Source: Acidobacteriota bacterium
GTDB taxonomy: Bacteria > Acidobacteriota > JAAYUB01 > JAMOQF01
Length of the DNA stretch: 10,353 nucleotides
NCBI GenBank assembly: GCA_027040585.1
Contig: JALULU010000160.1
Span: 1-10,353 of the forward strand
Reading direction: 5' to 3'
Numbering within the stretch: position 1 is the first letter of the stretch; every line of letters starts with the position of its first letter. Positions 1-5,656 of this stretch are shown here, piece by piece. The notes below the pieces were generated by a model. It was not told where the DNA came from. It saw nothing but the letters and a program-made list of their open reading frames with translations, and did no database searches. A program made the position numbers and the translations under genes.

Positions 1-1
1 A

Positions 2-259
2 AATATATACCATCCACATAATTTTTATCTACTTATTTTGTGCGAATTTGGAATTTTTATGGGAGGAGGACTTATATTTTTATACTTTTATTTTATTTTT
101 AAAGAATTTCAGTATTCCCCATATTTTTTTGCTTTTTTATATATTGGATTTCACTCATTTTTTGACATAACCTTTTATGCAGAGGGTGTGAGGATTTTAC
201 TGCCACTTTTTTTGTATTTGCATTTTATTTACCAGCAGATTCCCTCATATGAAAAATAG
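2..259 (+). CDS. O-antigen ligase/polymerase-type membrane protein, C-terminal fragment
   Basis: This is the last 85 codons of a gene that begins before the window; the frame is open from base 2 and stops with TAG at 257-259. Translation from the edge gives the motif H-P-H-N-F-Y-L followed by L-x-E-F-G-I, which fits the conserved periplasmic H-x-H-N / E-x-G-I stretch of the Wzy_C (O-antigen ligase WaaL / polymerase Wzy) family. A hydrophobic segment, a second G-F-H-S-F-F-D motif and another hydrophobic stretch follow, as expected for the final membrane helices. In this family the enzyme acts at the outer face of the inner membrane, joining or polymerising lipid-linked glycan. An internal start at 38 (TTG) is unlikely because the motif lies upstream of it. 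The end overlaps the convergent sugar-dehydrogenase gene by 31 bases. The family call rests on a short tail, so substrate and ligase-versus-polymerase role are open. Confidence 0.72.
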   Translation, partial: NIYHPHNFYLLILCEFGIFMGGGLIFLYFYFIFKEFQYSPYFFAFLYIGFHSFFDITFYAEGVRILLPLFLYLHFIYQQIPSYEK

Positions 260-1542
260 TCTTTTTGATTTTCTTCTATTCCACTGCACAGATCAAAGAG
301 AATTTTTCCTTTCCCAATTTTTTTAATTATTTCAAGGTATTCCTTATTTTTATTTGTAAAAATAATGACCTCTGAATTTTTTACTACCTCTTGTGGGGAT
401 TCAGATAATAATTTCATAATATGGGGAAGTTTTTTAAATAGATAATCCTTATTTTTTCCTATCAACTTTGAAACGTTTACAAATTTATCAAATATCTTTA
501 TTTCATAGCCTTTACCCAGTAATGTTTCTATTACATCTAATATGGGGCTTTCCCTCAAATCGTCAGTACCATCTTTGAAAGTAATTCCAAGAACACCTAT
601 TTTTCTCTTTTTAGTTTCAAAAATTCTATCTATTAAAAATTCTATATGCTTCTTATTACTATTTAAGATGTTTGAAATAACAGGTAATTCTATGTCATTT
701 TTTTTTGAAAAGTAATTTATTGCTCTCAAGTCCTTTGGAAGGCATGAACCACCAAAAGCAAAGCCAGGTTTAAAGTAGTAGGGTGAAATGTTTAATTTTG
801 TATCACTTACAAAGATATCCATTATTTTTCTGCTATCAATTCCCAATTCTTTTGATATTCTGCCTATTTCATTTGCAAAGGCAATTTTTAGTGCATGAAA
901 GGTATTGTCTACATATTTTACCATTTCCGCCTCTTTTATCTTTGTTATAAAAAAGGGGGCGTTGATCTTTTCATAAAGTTTTTCTGGAATTTCTGTTGAC
1001 TGGTTATCTAAGGTACCAATTACAGTTTTTGGTGGATTGAAAAAATCATATATGGCAGATCCTTCTCTTAAAAATTCAGGATTGTAAAATATGCTAAAAT
1101 CTTTTCCCCCTTTTTTTCCACTCGCTTCTTCTAAAAGGGGTATAACTTCATTTTCCATTGAGCCGGGAAGCATTGTACTTCTGTAGATAAGGGTGTACTT
1201 TTCTTTATCTTTTAATACATTTCCGATTTGTTTCGTTACTTTTTTTATATGCGTGAGATCCAGACTTCCATTTTTCTTAGAAGGTGTTCCAACACATATT
1301 AGTGCCATATCACTTTCATAAATTGCTCTTTTGTAGTTAGTGGTGGCATCTAAATTGCCTTTTGATACATGTCTTTCTATTAACTCTTCTAAATTCTTTT
1401 CCAGAATTGGAGATTTTCCGCTTTTTATTGTGTTTACCTTATTTTCATTTATTTCAACACCAATTACACTGTTTCCAAGTTCACATAGGCAAGCTGCCGT
1501 AGTTATGCCAACATACCCAAGTCCAAATATGGCAATTTTCAA
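229..1542 (-). CDS. algD: GDP-mannose 6-dehydrogenase (AlgD-type UDP/GDP-sugar dehydrogenase)
   Basis: This 437-residue protein is a complete NAD-dependent nucleotide-sugar dehydrogenase, which oxidises the C6 hydroxyl of a GDP- or UDP-sugar to the uronate in two steps. The Rossmann motif GLGYVG is at residues 7-12 and CVGTPSKKNG at 83-92. NPEFLREG is at 154-161, the central-domain EMVKY segment at 206-210, the catalytic-Cys motif GGSCLPKD at 264-271 (Cys267), and the C-terminal NAD/sugar-domain motif GTDDLRESP at 325-333. The phrasing PYYFKPGFAFGGSCLPKD, the SGKK segment before NPEFLRE, and the C-terminal EGICW tail resemble Pseudomonas AlgD more than UDP-glucose dehydrogenase, so GDP-mannose is the favoured substrate; UDP-glucose remains possible. 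The start is TTG at 1540-1542 with GGGAGG six bases upstream; the ATG at 1555-1557 is out of frame. The product would feed a uronate-containing surface glycan, in keeping with the ligase-type neighbour. Confidence 0.93.
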   Translation of the reverse strand: MKIAIFGLGYVGITTAACLCELGNSVIGVEINENKVNTIKSGKSPILEKNLEELIERHVSKGNLDATTNYKRAIYESDMALICVGTPSKKNGSLDLTHIKKVTKQIGNVLKDKEKYTLIYRSTMLPGSMENEVIPLLEEASGKKGGKDFSIFYNPEFLREGSAIYDFFNPPKTVIGTLDNQSTEIPEKLYEKINAPFFITKIKEAEMVKYVDNTFHALKIAFANEIGRISKELGIDSRKIMDIFVSDTKLNISPYYFKPGFAFGGSCLPKDLRAINYFSKKNDIELPVISNILNSNKKHIEFLIDRIFETKKRKIGVLGITFKDGTDDLRESPILDVIETLLGKGYEIKIFDKFVNVSKLIGKNKDYLFKKLPHIMKLLSESPQEVVKNSEVIIFTNKNKEYLEIIKKIGKGKILFDLCSGIEENQKDYFSYEGICW

Positions 1543-1548
1543 TTGTTT

Positions 1549-1554
1549 CCTCCC
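1549..1554 (-). promoter_or_regulatory. Ribosome-binding site deciding the TTG start of the sugar dehydrogenase
   Basis: On the minus strand GGGAGG lies six bases before TTG at 1540-1542. An ATG just upstream of this site leads straight into a TGA, so the TTG is the supported start. Confidence 0.75.
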
Positions 1555-1557
1555 ATG

Positions 1558-1572
1558 AATTTCTCAGAAATT
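1558..1572. promoter_or_regulatory. Perfect 7-bp palindrome (possible operator) in the sugar-dehydrogenase leader
   Basis: AATTTCT-C-AGAAATT is a perfect inverted repeat with a one-base centre. It lies between the minus-strand -10 element at 1581-1586 and the ribosome-binding site at 1549-1554, about where transcription would start. That position suits a repressor operator. The repeat is AT-rich, so chance cannot be excluded; no known binding consensus is recognised. Confidence 0.35.
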
Positions 1573-1580
1573 TAAGGGAA

Positions 1581-1609
1581 AGTATAGAGTATATGATTTT
1601 TCCAATCAA
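1581..1609 (-). promoter_or_regulatory. Sigma70-type promoter of the sugar-dehydrogenase gene
   Basis: Read on the minus strand, TTGATT (1604-1609) and TATACT (1581-1586) are separated by exactly 17 bases, a good housekeeping promoter. It would give a 5' leader of about 30 bases carrying the palindrome at 1558-1572. Confidence 0.6.
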
Positions 1610-1620
1610 CCTTATTTTTG

Positions 1621-1629
1621 TGCTAAAAT
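1621..1629 (+). promoter_or_regulatory. Extended -10 promoter element of the U32-family gene
   Basis: TG-C-TAAAAT forms an extended -10 element 29 bases before the ATG. No clear -35 box is visible at 17-18 bases. It sits inside a 15-base block, TTTTGTGyTAAAATT (1616-1630), that recurs with one change at 7365-7379 before the large secreted-protein gene. It lies just beyond the -35 box of the divergent sugar-dehydrogenase promoter, so the two promoters share about 50 bases. Confidence 0.5.
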
Positions 1630-1658
1630 TTTATATCAAATATTTTAGGTGATTTTAG

Positions 1659-2882
1659 ATGAGAAATATTGAACTTTTAAGTCCCGCAGGAAGTTTGGAA
1701 AAGGGAATGTCGGCAATAAGATATGGGGCAGATGCTGTTTATTTTGGTTTAAAAGGTATGAATTTGCGTGCCTTTGCGTCAAATTTGAGTGTGGAGGATG
1801 CCCTTAATTTAATTGAATTTGCCCATAAAAAAAATAAAAAGGTCTATGTGACCCTGAATATTTTTCCCTTTAATGAGGATTTTAAAGATATAAAAAAATA
1901 TGCAATATGGTGTAAGGAAAGTAATGTAGATGGGGTAATTGTATCTGATCCCGGCGTGGTTTATCTATTAAATAAAATGGATTTTAACATACCAATTCAC
2001 CTTTCAACACAGGCAAATACGCTTAACTCATATAGTGCAAAGTTCTGGAAAGAGAATGGTGTGGAAAGGATAATACTTGCCAGGGAATTAAATTTACACC
2101 AGATTAAAAAAATTTGTATTGAAAATAAAGACATGGAATTTGAGGTTTTCGTTCATGGTGCACTTTGTATATCCTATTCAGGAAGGTGTTTTTTAAGTAA
2201 ATATTTAAGTGGAAGGGATGGAAATAGGGGGGAGTGTGTCCAGTGTTGCAGGTGGCAATATAAAATTAAAGATGTGGAAAAGGGGGAGGAGTGGTTAGAC
2301 GTTTTTGAAGATGAAAAGGGGACATATATTTTTAATTCAAAGGATTTAAAAACAATAGAAATTTTACCTGAAATTTTAGAAACAGGGGTTAAATCTTTAA
2401 AAATTGAAGGTAGAATGAGATCCCTTTACTATGTTTCTCTGGTAACATCTGTCTATAGAAGGGGATTAGATGTGATTTACAATGATGGCGTTGAGAAGTT
2501 TCATAAGATTTTACCAGAACTTGAAAGCGAGCTTGAAAAGATTTCTACAAGAGGTTATACAACTAATTTTTATAAAGAAAAACCTGAAAGCAATTCCTAT
2601 TCTTTTAGTATAGGTGGTGTAAAGAAAAAGGAAAGTTTCGTTGGGGTACTGAGGTTTAAATTTAGTGAAAATTATTATTTGGTTGAGGTTAAAAATACCT
2701 TTAATCTAAATGATAAGATTGAAATATTAATGAATAATGGAACTTCAAAAGAATTTCCACTTCTTGAAATTGTTGATTTTAGGGGAGAAATTGTTGATAA
2801 AGCAAACTCTGGGCTGGTTTATAAGATAAGAACAAAAGGGGATTTCCCCCTAAATACATTCTTGAGGAAAGTCAGTCAATAG
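1659..2882 (+). CDS. Peptidase U32 family protein, TrhP/RlhA-like RNA hydroxylation enzyme
   Basis: This 407-residue protein carries the exact U32 signature at residues 162-180 (E-x-F-x2-G-A-L-C-x4-G-x-C-x-L-S). It has the usual N-terminal barrel opening (ELLSPAG at 5-11, then a G-A-D-A-V-Y-F-G stretch). Cys170, Cys177, Cys193 and Cys197 match the four-cysteine set thought to hold an iron-sulfur cluster in E. coli RlhA and TrhP. The segment 187-199 reads GNRGECVQCCRWQ, where Cys196 replaces the usual proline. Despite the 'peptidase' name, studied bacterial members hydroxylate RNA using prephenate: TrhP makes 5-hydroxyuridine at tRNA position 34 and RlhA modifies 23S rRNA. The length, with a C-terminal beta-rich domain from about 310, fits TrhP better than the much longer RlhA. 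The ATG start has AGGTGAT five bases upstream. The 3' end overlaps the convergent gene by 11 bases. Confidence 0.9.
   Translation: MRNIELLSPAGSLEKGMSAIRYGADAVYFGLKGMNLRAFASNLSVEDALNLIEFAHKKNKKVYVTLNIFPFNEDFKDIKKYAIWCKESNVDGVIVSDPGVVYLLNKMDFNIPIHLSTQANTLNSYSAKFWKENGVERIILARELNLHQIKKICIENKDMEFEVFVHGALCISYSGRCFLSKYLSGRDGNRGECVQCCRWQYKIKDVEKGEEWLDVFEDEKGTYIFNSKDLKTIEILPEILETGVKSLKIEGRMRSLYYVSLVTSVYRRGLDVIYNDGVEKFHKILPELESELEKISTRGYTTNFYKEKPESNSYSFSIGGVKKKESFVGVLRFKFSENYYLVEVKNTFNLNDKIEILMNNGTSKEFPLLEIVDFRGEIVDKANSGLVYKIRTKGDFPLNTFLRKVSQ
2837..2851 (-). terminator. Candidate intrinsic terminator of the CDP-alcohol phosphatidyltransferase gene
   Basis: Read on the minus strand, AGGGG-GAAAT-CCCCT is a 5-bp GC-rich stem with a five-base loop ending in a short run of four T. 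It begins about 20 bases after the stop of the minus-strand gene, inside the 3' coding end of the U32 gene. The T tract is short, so this is only a candidate. Confidence 0.35.
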
Positions 2883-3477
2883 TTGGTTTTATTATGTGTA
2901 CCTTTGGAAGTTCAAGGTAGGTATGCACAATTCTAACAATGACTGTCCAGTTTGAAAGAACTGCTATAACCCATAAAATTGCTTCAATTCTATTAAAAAG
3001 ACAGCCAATTATTAAAAGAACAACCCTTTCAGGCCTTTCTAAAAAGCCCACTTTGCAACTTTTGATGATGGATTCCGCCCTTGCTCTGGTGTAGCTTGTC
3101 ATTACGGAACCCATTATACATATTCCCACCAATACGACGTAATGAAATCGCGGCATTTTCCCATAATAAACTATAAGTCCAAGATATAAAATAATGTCTG
3201 AATATCTGTCTATAACTGAATCAAAAAAACCGCCAAATTTGCTGACTGTATTGGTTTCCCTTGCAAGTGAACCATCTAACATATCCATAAATCCACCTAA
3301 AATAATAAGTATCCCTGCGGTTTTGAAGTCTCCCCTTGAAAAGTAAAATGCTCCAATTATTGAAATTATAAGTCCACTTAAGGTCAAGAAATTTGGATTT
3401 ACGTGGCAAATTGCAAGAAACCTCACAATCTTATTTAAAATGAATTTCCCACCTTTTCCTATCTTATCTGTTATCAT
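2872..3477 (-). CDS. CDP-alcohol phosphatidyltransferase, phosphatidylinositol-phosphate-synthase-like
   Basis: This 201-residue integral membrane enzyme displaces CMP from a CDP-linked lipid with an alcohol to make a phospholipid head group. The full catalytic signature D-G-x2-A-R-x8-G-x3-D-x3-D is present at residues 68-90 (Asp68, Gly69, Ala72, Arg73, Gly82, Asp86, Asp90), with Asp65 as an additional acidic residue. Before it is the usual NPNFLTLSG segment (27-35). Several hydrophobic helices follow, and SYTRARAES (128-136) and GFLERPER (144-151) resemble the phosphatidylinositol-phosphate and archaetidylinositol-phosphate synthase branch rather than glycerol-phosphate PgsA. The acceptor is therefore guessed to be an inositol phosphate, not proven. 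The ATG at 3475-3477 is the first start after an in-frame stop, but no good ribosome-binding site precedes it. It is transcribed alone, convergent with the U32 gene. Confidence 0.9.
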   Translation of the reverse strand: MITDKIGKGGKFILNKIVRFLAICHVNPNFLTLSGLIISIIGAFYFSRGDFKTAGILIILGGFMDMLDGSLARETNTVSKFGGFFDSVIDRYSDIILYLGLIVYYGKMPRFHYVVLVGICIMGSVMTSYTRARAESIIKSCKVGFLERPERVVLLIIGCLFNRIEAILWVIAVLSNWTVIVRIVHTYLELPKVHIIKPTID

Positions 3478-3506
3478 TTTAGAAACCAGTGTTATTTAAA
3501 GAAATA

Positions 3507-3535
3507 AAGATATATTAAGAATATCATAATGTAAA
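3507..3535 (-). promoter_or_regulatory. Putative promoter of the CDP-alcohol phosphatidyltransferase gene
   Basis: On the minus strand TTTACA (3530-3535) and TATCTT (3507-3512) are 17 bases apart, which would give a leader of about 23 bases. The region is very AT-rich, so alternative -10 boxes exist. Confidence 0.4.
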
Positions 3536-3536
3536 G

Positions 3537-3548
3537 AGAAAATTTTCT
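3537..3548. promoter_or_regulatory. 12-bp palindrome AGAAAATTTTCT in divergent promoter region
   Basis: AGAAAATTTTCT is a perfect palindrome just upstream of the minus-strand -35 box. Its first ten bases recur at 3611-3620, between the plus-strand -10 candidate and the dehydrogenase ribosome-binding site. Spacing of 74 bases is close to seven helical turns, so cooperative binding is conceivable, but A/T runs are common here. Confidence 0.25.
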
Positions 3549-3569
3549 GGAATATATTTATAATAATAT

Positions 3570-3600
3570 TTGATAGATTGAAAAATTGTTATGTTGTAAT
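3570..3600 (+). promoter_or_regulatory. Possible promoter of the dehydrogenase/ATP-grasp operon
   Basis: TTGATA (3570-3575) precedes TGTAAT (3595-3600) by 19 bases, with a TG one base before the -10 box (3592-3593) as in extended -10 promoters. The spacing is long, so the call is tentative. Confidence 0.35.
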
Positions 3601-3626
3601 ATGATTAATCAGAAAATTTTTTATAA

Positions 3627-3632
3627 AGGAGG
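3627..3632 (+). promoter_or_regulatory. Strong ribosome-binding site fixing the dehydrogenase start
   Basis: AGGAGG lies seven bases before ATG at 3640. The same reading frame stays open back to 3586, but that upstream stretch has no family similarity, so translation should begin at 3640. Confidence 0.85.
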
Positions 3633-3639
3633 AGTAATA

Positions 3640-4749
3640 ATGAATTTAAATAGATTTTTCTTTCCCACAACGTTATTTTGGGGTGAGGGCTCTACTGAAA
3701 ATTTGGAGGAATTCATTAATTCTAAAAATGTCGCCATTGTTATTGGTAAGGGGTCAATTAAGAAAAATGAGACCTTTAAGAAAATTATTTCAAAACTTAA
3801 GAAGAATTTTAATGTGGAATTAATAGAGGGAATTGGTGAGAACCCCAAAATTTCAGAGGTGATAAGTGTTTTGAATGTAGTAAAAGATAAAAATATTAAA
3901 GATGTTATAGCAATTGGTGGAGGGAGTGTTTTAGACTGTGCAAAGGCTGCAATAACAGTGATAAATGAAGATAATCCTATTTTGAGTTTAAAAGAAAAAA
4001 AAGTTGTTAAAAAAAGTGATATAAATTTTATTGCCATTCCAACAACCTGTGGCACTGGCTCAGAAGCGGATCAGTATGCACTCATAACAGATGAAAGTGG
4101 TGATAAGTTTAGTTTTTTTACAGAGGATTCCTATCCAGGTTATAGTTTTTTAGAACCTGGGTTTTTAGAGACATTGCCTGATAAGTGGGTGGCAGGAACA
4201 GCAATAGACGCTTTTTGCCATTCCCTTGAAGGATTTTTCTCTATTAAATCAAATGATTTAACTGATGTTTTTGCAATAAAATCAATGGAGTATATACTTG
4301 AAAATTTGGGTAGTTCTGATAGAAAAGATTTAAAGAAACTTGAAAATTTACATCTTGCTTCAGCACTTGGTGGAATTGTTATTTCACATACTGGTACGAA
4401 CTTAATCCACGCTTTTGGGTATTATCTTACCAAAATAAAAAATGTGCCTCATTCCTTTTCAAATTCTTCCCTTTTGCCTTTTTATATCAGGTATATTTCG
4501 GAACTCTCAGATGAAAAAATAGATTTTTTCTTAGGCTTTCTGACACCTTCTGATGATCCATATGATTTCATAGTAAGTTTTTTAAAGGAAAATGATCTTC
4601 CACATCATTTAAGGGATGTTGGATTAAAGGAAGAAGAGTTTGATGAATTTTTTAATTATGGATTTTCAAAACCAAATATATCTGCTTTCTTCAAAAAGGT
4701 TAAAAAAGAAAGAATTTACAAGAAGCTTAAAGAATGGTTTTTAGAATAA
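3640..4749 (+). CDS. Iron-containing alcohol dehydrogenase family protein
   Basis: This 369-residue protein belongs to the group III (metal-dependent) alcohol dehydrogenase family, which interconverts alcohols and aldehydes or ketones with NAD(P). The N-terminal nucleotide-binding half carries GGGSVLD at residues 93-99 and PTTCGTGSEAD at 134-144. The metal ligands expected in this family are visible as Asp190, His194 (DAFCHSLEGF), His257 and His271. The start with a strong ribosome-binding site gives a protein near the usual 380-residue length. Substrate cannot be told from sequence: the family includes butanol, propanediol, lactaldehyde and phosphonoacetaldehyde reductases, and the segment between the last two histidines is not one I recognise. 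It is followed almost at once by the ATP-grasp gene, so the two are very probably co-transcribed. Confidence 0.9.
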   Translation: MNLNRFFFPTTLFWGEGSTENLEEFINSKNVAIVIGKGSIKKNETFKKIISKLKKNFNVELIEGIGENPKISEVISVLNVVKDKNIKDVIAIGGGSVLDCAKAAITVINEDNPILSLKEKKVVKKSDINFIAIPTTCGTGSEADQYALITDESGDKFSFFTEDSYPGYSFLEPGFLETLPDKWVAGTAIDAFCHSLEGFFSIKSNDLTDVFAIKSMEYILENLGSSDRKDLKKLENLHLASALGGIVISHTGTNLIHAFGYYLTKIKNVPHSFSNSSLLPFYIRYISELSDEKIDFFLGFLTPSDDPYDFIVSFLKENDLPHHLRDVGLKEEEFDEFFNYGFSKPNISAFFKKVKKERIYKKLKEWFLE

Positions 4750-4753
4750 TTTG

Positions 4754-5656
4754 ATGGACAAGAAAGTTTGTATTGTTTCTACTTTAATTAGTGAGAAAGA
4801 ATTTGAAGGACCTATCTTAGATTTAAGAGATGAGTTTGAGCAAAATGGAATAAATTGTTCTCTGCTAAGATATGGTGAATTTAAGGTTGAAATTGAAGAT
4901 GATATAAGACTTTATTTAAGGGGAAAATTTTTCAATCCCTCATTGTATTCTCTCTTTATCTTTAAACTTGGATTTAGAAATCCAACAAGAGGAGATCTCT
5001 ATTTACTTGATTTTTTGGAGAAGTTTAATATCCCATATTTTAACAAAATTAATCCCTACCTCATTGCAAAAAGTAAAATAACCTCAAGGATTTTACTTAA
5101 AAGAAGTGGGATACCTGTACCTGAGACTTTTTTGTTTAGAAGATTTGAGGAAATAGATGGTTTGGGTGTCAATTTTCCCGTGATAGTAAAACCGGATATA
5201 GGTTCTAAAGGGAAGGAAATTTATTTTTGCATGAATAAAACTTCCCTTAAAAAAATTTTTGAAAAAATGTGGAATGAGGATAGAAACAGGATTTTACTTG
5301 TTGAAAGGTTTTATAAAACTAAAGGGGAAAATCATCAGGACATAAGAGTATTTGTGCTTGGGGGAAAAGTGATTGGGGGTATGAAAAGAGTGGCAAAGGA
5401 TGGGGATTTTAGAAGCAACTATTCCCTTGGCGGTAAAGTTTATCCACAAAAGCTATCTGAAGAAGTAAAAGAAATAGCGGTTTCTTCAACTAAGATTTTA
5501 GGTCTCTATATGGCAGGGGTTGATATAATTGAAACGGAAGAAGGTTATAAAGTACTTGAAGTAAATGGAAATCCTGGAATAGAAGGGATCTCACTTGTTA
5601 ATAGAGACTTTTTTAAAAAGTTTGTAGATAAAGTTAAAAGAGATTTTTTCCTATGA
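4754..5656 (+). CDS. RimK-like ATP-grasp ligase
   Basis: This 300-residue protein resembles the RimK/LysX/CofF branch of the ATP-grasp superfamily, which uses ATP to join an amino acid (often glutamate) to a carboxylate of a protein, peptide or cofactor through an acyl-phosphate. The nucleotide-binding VIVKP is at about residues 143-147, followed by a glycine-rich GSKGKEIY loop. DIRVFVLGGK is at 196-205, the Lys/Arg pair of GMKRVA at about 211-212, the RSNYSLGG loop at 220-227, and the metal-binding E-x-N of VLEVNGNPG at 269-271. Start choice lies between TTG at 4751 and the adjacent ATG at 4754; ATG is preferred. It opens four bases after the dehydrogenase stop with no strong ribosome-binding site, which suggests translational coupling. 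The natural substrate is unknown, as no RimK partner or LysW carrier protein is seen nearby. The end overlaps the convergent transporter gene by six bases. Confidence 0.88.
   Translation: MDKKVCIVSTLISEKEFEGPILDLRDEFEQNGINCSLLRYGEFKVEIEDDIRLYLRGKFFNPSLYSLFIFKLGFRNPTRGDLYLLDFLEKFNIPYFNKINPYLIAKSKITSRILLKRSGIPVPETFLFRRFEEIDGLGVNFPVIVKPDIGSKGKEIYFCMNKTSLKKIFEKMWNEDRNRILLVERFYKTKGENHQDIRVFVLGGKVIGGMKRVAKDGDFRSNYSLGGKVYPQKLSEEVKEIAVSSTKILGLYMAGVDIIETEEGYKVLEVNGNPGIEGISLVNRDFFKKFVDKVKRDFFL

Noticed and set aside
38..259. Stand-alone 73-residue hydrophobic gene starting at TTG 38
   Set aside because: The same frame is open to the window edge and the family motif H-P-H-N lies upstream of that start, so this is the tail of a longer gene.
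1340..1558. Plus-strand 72-residue frame
   Set aside because: Antisense to the start of the sugar dehydrogenase; no ribosome-binding site and no motif.
3621..4055. 144-residue minus-strand open frame
   Set aside because: It lies fully inside the well-supported alcohol dehydrogenase gene, has no recognisable motif, and its hydrophobic make-up follows from the antisense of a Lys/Glu-rich AT-biased gene.
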